Shown in pieces: positions 59,770 to 64,000 of a stretch of DNA of 64,000 bases (position 1 is its first letter; each line of letters starts with the position of its first letter). Position numbers and translations under genes: made by a program. The notes under the pieces were generated by a model. The model did not search any database and was not told the DNA's origin. It was given only the letters and a program-made list of their open reading frames with translations. Source of the DNA: Panulirus ornatus (Eukaryota; Arthropoda; Malacostraca; Decapoda; Palinuridae); assembly GCF_036320965.1 (NCBI RefSeq), contig NC_092234.1, positions 33,942,203-34,006,202 on the forward strand. The letters are read 5' to 3'.

Positions 59770-62190
59770 CAAGTGTTTTGGGAGCAGCTGAGTGAGTGTG
59801 TTAGTAGTTTTGATTGACGAGACCGGGTTATAGTGATGGGTGCTTTGAATGCAAAGGTGAGTAATATGGCAGTTGAGGGAATAATTGGTGTACATGGGGT
59901 GTTCATTGTTGTAAATGGAAATGGAGAAGAGCTTGTAGATTTATGTGATAAAAAAGGACTGGTGATTGGGAATACCTGGTTTAAAAAGAGAGATATACAT
60001 AAGTATACATATGTAAGTAGGAGAGATGGCCAGAGAGCGTTATTGGATTACTTGTTAATTGATAGGCATGCGAATGAGAGACTTTAGGATGTTAATGTCC
60101 TGAGAGGTGCAACTGGAAGGATGTCTGATCATTATCTTGTGGAGGCGAAGGTGAAGATTTGTAGAGGTTTTCAGAAAAGAAGAGAGAATGTTGGGGTGAA
60201 AAGAGTGGTGAGAGTAAGTGAGCTTGGGAAGGAGACTTGTGTGAGGAAGTACCAGGAGAGACTGAGTACAGAATGGAAAAAGGTGAGAACAAATGAGGTA
60301 AGGGGAGTGGGGGGGGGGACTGGGATGTATTTAGGGAAGCAGTGATGGGTTGTGCAAAAGATGCTTGTGGCATGAGAAGTGTGGGAGGTGGGCAGATTAG
60401 AAAGGGTAGTGAGTGGTGGGATGAAGAAGTAAGATTATTAGTGAAAGAGAAGAGAGAGGCATTTGGACGATTTTTGCAGGGAAATAATGCAAATGAGTAG
60501 GAGATGTATAAAAGAAAGAGGCAGGAGGTCAAGAGGAAGGTGCAAGAGGCAAAAAAGAGGGCTAATGAGAGTTGGGGTGGGAGAGTATCATTAAATTTTT
60601 GGGAGGGTAAAAAGATGTTTTGGAAGAATGTAGATAAAGTGCATAAGACAAGGGAACAAATGGGAACATCAGTGAAGGGAGCTAATGGGGAGGTGATAAT
60701 AAGTAGTGGTGATGTGAAAAGGAGATGGAGTGAGTATTTTGAAGATTTGTTGAATGTGTTTGATGATAGAGTGGCAGATATAGGGTGTTTTGGTTGAGGT
60801 GGTGTGCAAAGTGAGAGGGTTAGGGAGAATGATTTGGTAAACAGAGAAGAGTTAGTAAAAGCTTTGCGGAAGATGAAAGCCGGCAAGGCAGCGGGTTTGG
60901 ATGGTATTGCAGTGGAATTTATTAAAAAAGGGGGTGACTGTATTGTTGAGTGGTTGGTAAAGTTATTTAATGTATGTAAGACTCATGGTGTGTTGCCTGA
61001 GGACTGGCAGAATGCTTGCATAGTGCCATTTTACAAAGGCAAAGGGGATAAGAGTGAGTGCTCAAATTACAGAGGTATAAGTTTTGTGAGTATTCCTGGT
61101 AAATTATATGGGAGGGTATTGATTGAGAGGGTGAAGGCATGTACAGAGCATCAGATTGGGGAAGAGCAGTGTGGTTTCAAAAGTGGTAGAGGAAGTGTGG
61201 ATCAGGTGTTTGCTTTGAAGAATGTATGTGAGAAATACCTATAAAAGCAAATGGATTTGTATGTAGCATTTATGGATCTAGAGACGGCATATGATGGAGA
61301 TGCTCTGTGGAAGGTATTAAGAATATATGGTGTGGGAGGTACGTTGTTAGAAGCAGTGAAAAGTTTTTATCGAGGATGTAAGGCATGTGTACGTTTAGGA
61401 AGAGAGGAAAGTGATTGGTTCTCAGTGAATGTTGGTTTGCGGCAGGGGTGTGTGATGTCTCCATGGTTGTTTAATTTGTTTATGGATGGGGTTGTTAGGG
61501 AGGTGAATGCAAGAGTTTTGGAAAGAGGGGCAAGTATGCAGTCTGTTGTGGATGAGAGAGCTTGGGAAGTGAGTCATTTGTTGTTCGCTGATGATACAGC
61601 ACTGGTGGCTGATTTGGGTGAGAAACTGCAGAAGCTGGTGACTGAATTTGGTAAAGTGTGTGAAAGAACAAAGCTGAGAGTAAATGTGAATAAGAGCAAG
61701 GTTATTAGGTATAGTAGGGTTGAGGGACAATTCAATTGGGAGGTAAGTTTGAATGGAGAAAAACTGGAGGAGGTGAAGTGTTTTAGATATCTGGGATCTG
61801 GCAGCGGATGGAACCATGGAAGTGGAAATGAATCATAGGGTGGGGGAGGGGGCAAAAATTCTGGGAGCGTTGAAAAATGTGTGCAAGTCGAGAACATTAT
61901 TGTGGAAAGCAAAAATGGGTATGTTTGAAGGAATAATGGTTCTAACAATGTTATATGGTTGTGAGGCGTGGGCTATAGATAGAGTTGTGCAGAGGAGGGT
62001 GGATGTGCTGGAAATGAGAATGAGAAGTGGGAGACCAAATTGGAGGTGGAAAGATGGAGTGAAAAAGATTTTGAGTGATCGGGGCCTGAACATGCAGGAG
62101 GGTGAAAAGCGTGCAAGGAATAGAGTGAATTGGAATGATGTGGTATACCAGGGTCGACATGCTGTCAAAGGATTGAACCAGGGCATGTGA
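59770..62190 (+). pseudogene. Broken LINE-A polyprotein
   Basis: Endonuclease fragment MGALNAKVSN (GDLN changed to GALN, losing the catalytic Asp), TYVSRRDGQRALLDYLLIDR, a TAG at 60,087, then GRMSDHYLVEAKVKI. A G run at 60,309 shifts the frame. Linker 60,504-60,797 ends in TGA. RT 60,804-61,244 (GIAVEFIKKGGDCIVEWLVK, GFKSGRGSVDQVFALKN) ends in TAA. 61,251-61,838 has AFMDLETAYDGDALWKV (motif A with a 3-residue loss), NVGLRQGCVMSPWLFNLFMD and LLFADDTALVAD. The last part, 61,816-62,190, lacks about 195 bp between VDVLEM and SGRPNWRWKDG. Confidence 0.88.
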
Positions 62191-62612
62191 AGCGTCTGGG
62201 GTAAACCATGGAAAGTTTTATGGGACCTGGATGTGGAAAGGGAGCTGTGGTTTCGCTGCATTATATATGACAGCTAGAGACTGAGTGTGAACGAATGTGG
62301 CCTTTGTTGTCTTTTCCTAGTGCTACCTCGCGCACATGCGGGGGAAGGGGGCTGTCATTTCATGTGTGGCAGGGTGGCGACGGGAATGAATAAGGGCAGA
62401 CAGTATTAATTATGTACATGTGTATGTATGTATATGTCTTTGTGTGTATATATATGATATATATGTATGCGTTGAGATGTATATGTAGGTATATGTGCTG
62501 TGTGTGGAAGTGTATGTATATACATGTGTATGTGGGTGGTTTGGGCCATTCTTTCGTCTGTTTCTTTGCACTACCTCGCTAACGCGAGAGACAGCGACAA
62601 AGTATAATAAAA
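59770..62612 (+). mobile_element. LINE-A copy from endonuclease to long 3' UTR
   Basis: 5'-truncated inside the endonuclease (at the codon series for QVFWEQLSECV). Includes linker, RT, stop at 62,190 and the full long 3' UTR (GACTGAGTGTGAACGAATGT, GTGTGGCAGGGTGGCGACGG, GGGCCATTCTTTCGTCTG, GCGAGAGACAGCGACAAAGT) with a weak A-rich end. Lies in the same orientation as the RME-8-like exon, within its presumed intron. Confidence 0.9.
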
Positions 62613-63031
62613 TATCAAATATAGATATATATTATTTATGAACCTACTGAAGAAACTGTATAGAAAAATATATCCAGAATTCAGTTTACAGTATCATTCA
62701 CTGATTAAGATGCACAGTTTGAATCAGGAAGCAACCATCCACCTCCCTGAACTGGAAACGCTTTAAACAGTACACTGCTGTACTTCCCAGTACAGTATTT
62801 TTCTTACTGTTGTACTCCATTGTATTCATTTTTAGTGAATAGATTATTCATGAACCACTTAACAATTATTGTGTGGAAAAAACGTGAGGATAATACGATA
62901 TATTGTATCATTCAAAGAGTGAAAGATGAGAGTGACTCAAGGTGCTGGGTGAGCTTTTCTACTTTACTTTTTTCTGAATATGTACATAGTTATTAGTTCA
63001 TGCTTTTGTAAGGAACATACCAAAGAGAATT
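62613..63031. other. No gene recognised
   Basis: AT-rich, between two LINE-A copies. Confidence 0.45.
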
Positions 63032-64000
63032 GTTGATGGAGAGAGGTGGGTGATTATTGGTGCATATGCACCTGGGCATGAGAAGAAAGATCATGAGAGG
63101 CAAGTGTTTTGGGAGCAGCTAAATGAGTGTGTTAGCGGTTTTGATGCACGAGACCGGGTTATAGTGATGGGTGATTTGAATGCAAAGGTGAGTAATGTGG
63201 CAGTTGAGGGAATAATTGGTATGAATGGGGTGTTCAGTGTTGTAAATGGAAATGGTGAAGAGCTTGTAGATTTATGTGCTGAAAAAGGACTGATGATTGG
63301 GAATACCTGGTTTAAAAAGCGAGATATACATAAGTATACTTATGTAAGTAGGAGAGATGGCCAGAGAGCGTTATTGGATTACGTGTTAATTGACAGGCGT
63401 GCGAAAGAGAGACTTTTGGATGTCAATGTGCTGAGAGGTGCAACTGGAGGGATGTCTGATCATTATCTTGTGGAGGCTAAGGTGAAGATTAGTATGGGTT
63501 TTCAGAAAAGAAGAGTGAATGTTGGGGTGAAGAAGGTGGTGAGAGTAAGTGAGCTTGGGAAGGAGACCTGTGTGAGGAAGTATCAGGAGAGACTGTGTAC
63601 AGAATGGAAAAAGGTGAGAACAATGGAAGTAAGGGGAGTGGGGGAGGAATGGGATGTATTTAGGGAATCAGTGATGGATTGCGCAAAAGATGCTTGTGGC
63701 ATGAGAAGAGTGGGAGGTGGGCTGCTTAGAAAGGGTAGTGAGTGGTGGGATGAAGAAGTAAGAGTATTAGTGAAAGAGAAGAGAGAGGCATTTGGACGAT
63801 TTTTGCAGGGAAAAAATGCAATTGAGTGGGAGAAGTATAAAAGAAAGAGACAGGAGGTCAAGAGAAAGGTGCGAGAGGTGAAAAAAAGGGCAAATGAGAG
63901 TTGGGGTGAGAGACTATCAGTAAATTTTAGGGAGAATAAAAAGATGTTCTGGAGGGAGGTAAATAGGGTGCGTAAAACAAGGGAGCAAATGGGAACTTCA
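63032..64000 (+). CDS. LINE-A endonuclease and linker, open to the window edge
   Basis: 5'-truncated copy. From GTTGATGGAGAGAGG at 63,032 the frame is open for all 323 codons to base 64,000. Present: IIGAYAPGHEKKDHERQVFW, VMGDLNAKVSNVAVEGIIGM, RRDGQRALLDYVLIDRRAKE, GATGGMSDHYLVEAKVKISM, then the linker to KMFWREVNRVRKTREQMGTS. At 63,797 it has CGA (Arg) where the copy at 44,783 has a stop, and it reads straight through the point where that copy is inverted, which shows that endonuclease and RT form one frame. The catalytic Glu block (LSETK) is lost to truncation, so the copy is not functional despite its clean frame. There is no upstream ATG. Confidence 0.88.

Noticed and set aside
60092..60886. 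264-codon minus-strand frame rich in Ser and Leu
   Set aside because: Antisense of the LINE-A endonuclease and linker. Same composition effect, and no motif of its own.

Overview
The window is animal nuclear DNA, most likely from a decapod crustacean. That is an inference from the density of (TA)n, (CT)n and (GT)n microsatellites, tRNA-derived SINEs with a 'tail-of-GTAC' type body, several LINE clades, a Penelope-like element, and one intron-flanked exon. I see no bacterial, plasmid or phage features, no operons and no CRISPR. Almost every recognisable open frame belongs to a retroelement. The many short frames made of IYIY, CVCV, SLSL or RERE are microsatellite translations.

The dominant family, called LINE-A here, is a non-LTR retrotransposon. 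It has an APE-type endonuclease and a reverse transcriptase in one frame of roughly 1,000 codons. Its 3' UTR comes in a short (about 160 bp) and a long (about 420 bp) version, followed by an A-rich tail. At least 16 copies or pieces lie at 1-430, 9.9-11.1, 15.8-17.3, 21.5-22.6, 23.4-24.05, 24.5-25.9, 26.4-26.9, 31.8-34.0, 42.46-45.98, 47.7-52.3, 59.8-62.6 and 63.03-64.0 kb. A second family, LINE-B, lies at 42.1-47.7 (split), 53.99-54.4 and 54.9-56.8 kb. Older CR1-like and Jockey-like remnants lie at about 1.0, 2.9, 8.8, 9.6, 12.7, 28.0 and 36.6 kb. A ~210-bp non-autonomous element, called element S, carries the 5' UTR head and the 3' tail of LINE-A. It occurs six times, and most copies touch a long (TA)n array.

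Insertion history can be read directly. The LINE-A copy at 42,456-45,976 sits inside a LINE-B copy, is bounded by an 11-bp target-site duplication, and has its 5' half inverted: a textbook twin-priming product. At 47.7-52.3 kb an old LINE-A relative is split by a younger LINE-A copy and by a 3'-UTR-only insertion. At 24.5-25.9 kb two LINE-A copies lie tail to tail and form a ~535-bp-arm palindrome.

The Penelope-like fragment at 22.64-23.37 kb (minus strand) encodes a GIY-YIG endonuclease. Its 3' region contains a motif that folds as a small hammerhead ribozyme with a palindromic stem III, of the kind expected to cleave as a dimer. A second, mutated copy lies at 24.4 kb. This is the most interesting element in the window.

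Host sequence is sparse. The best case is a first coding exon at 57,712-57,792 (+) whose 21 residues resemble the N terminus of RME-8/DNAJC13, with a good acceptor, an in-frame upstream stop, a Kozak context and a GTAAGT donor. A diverged U6 snRNA copy lies at 53,137-53,211. The AT-rich stretches at 37.0-42.1, 52.3-54.0 and 56.8-59.8 kb are probably intron or intergenic sequence; no other exon could be recognised.
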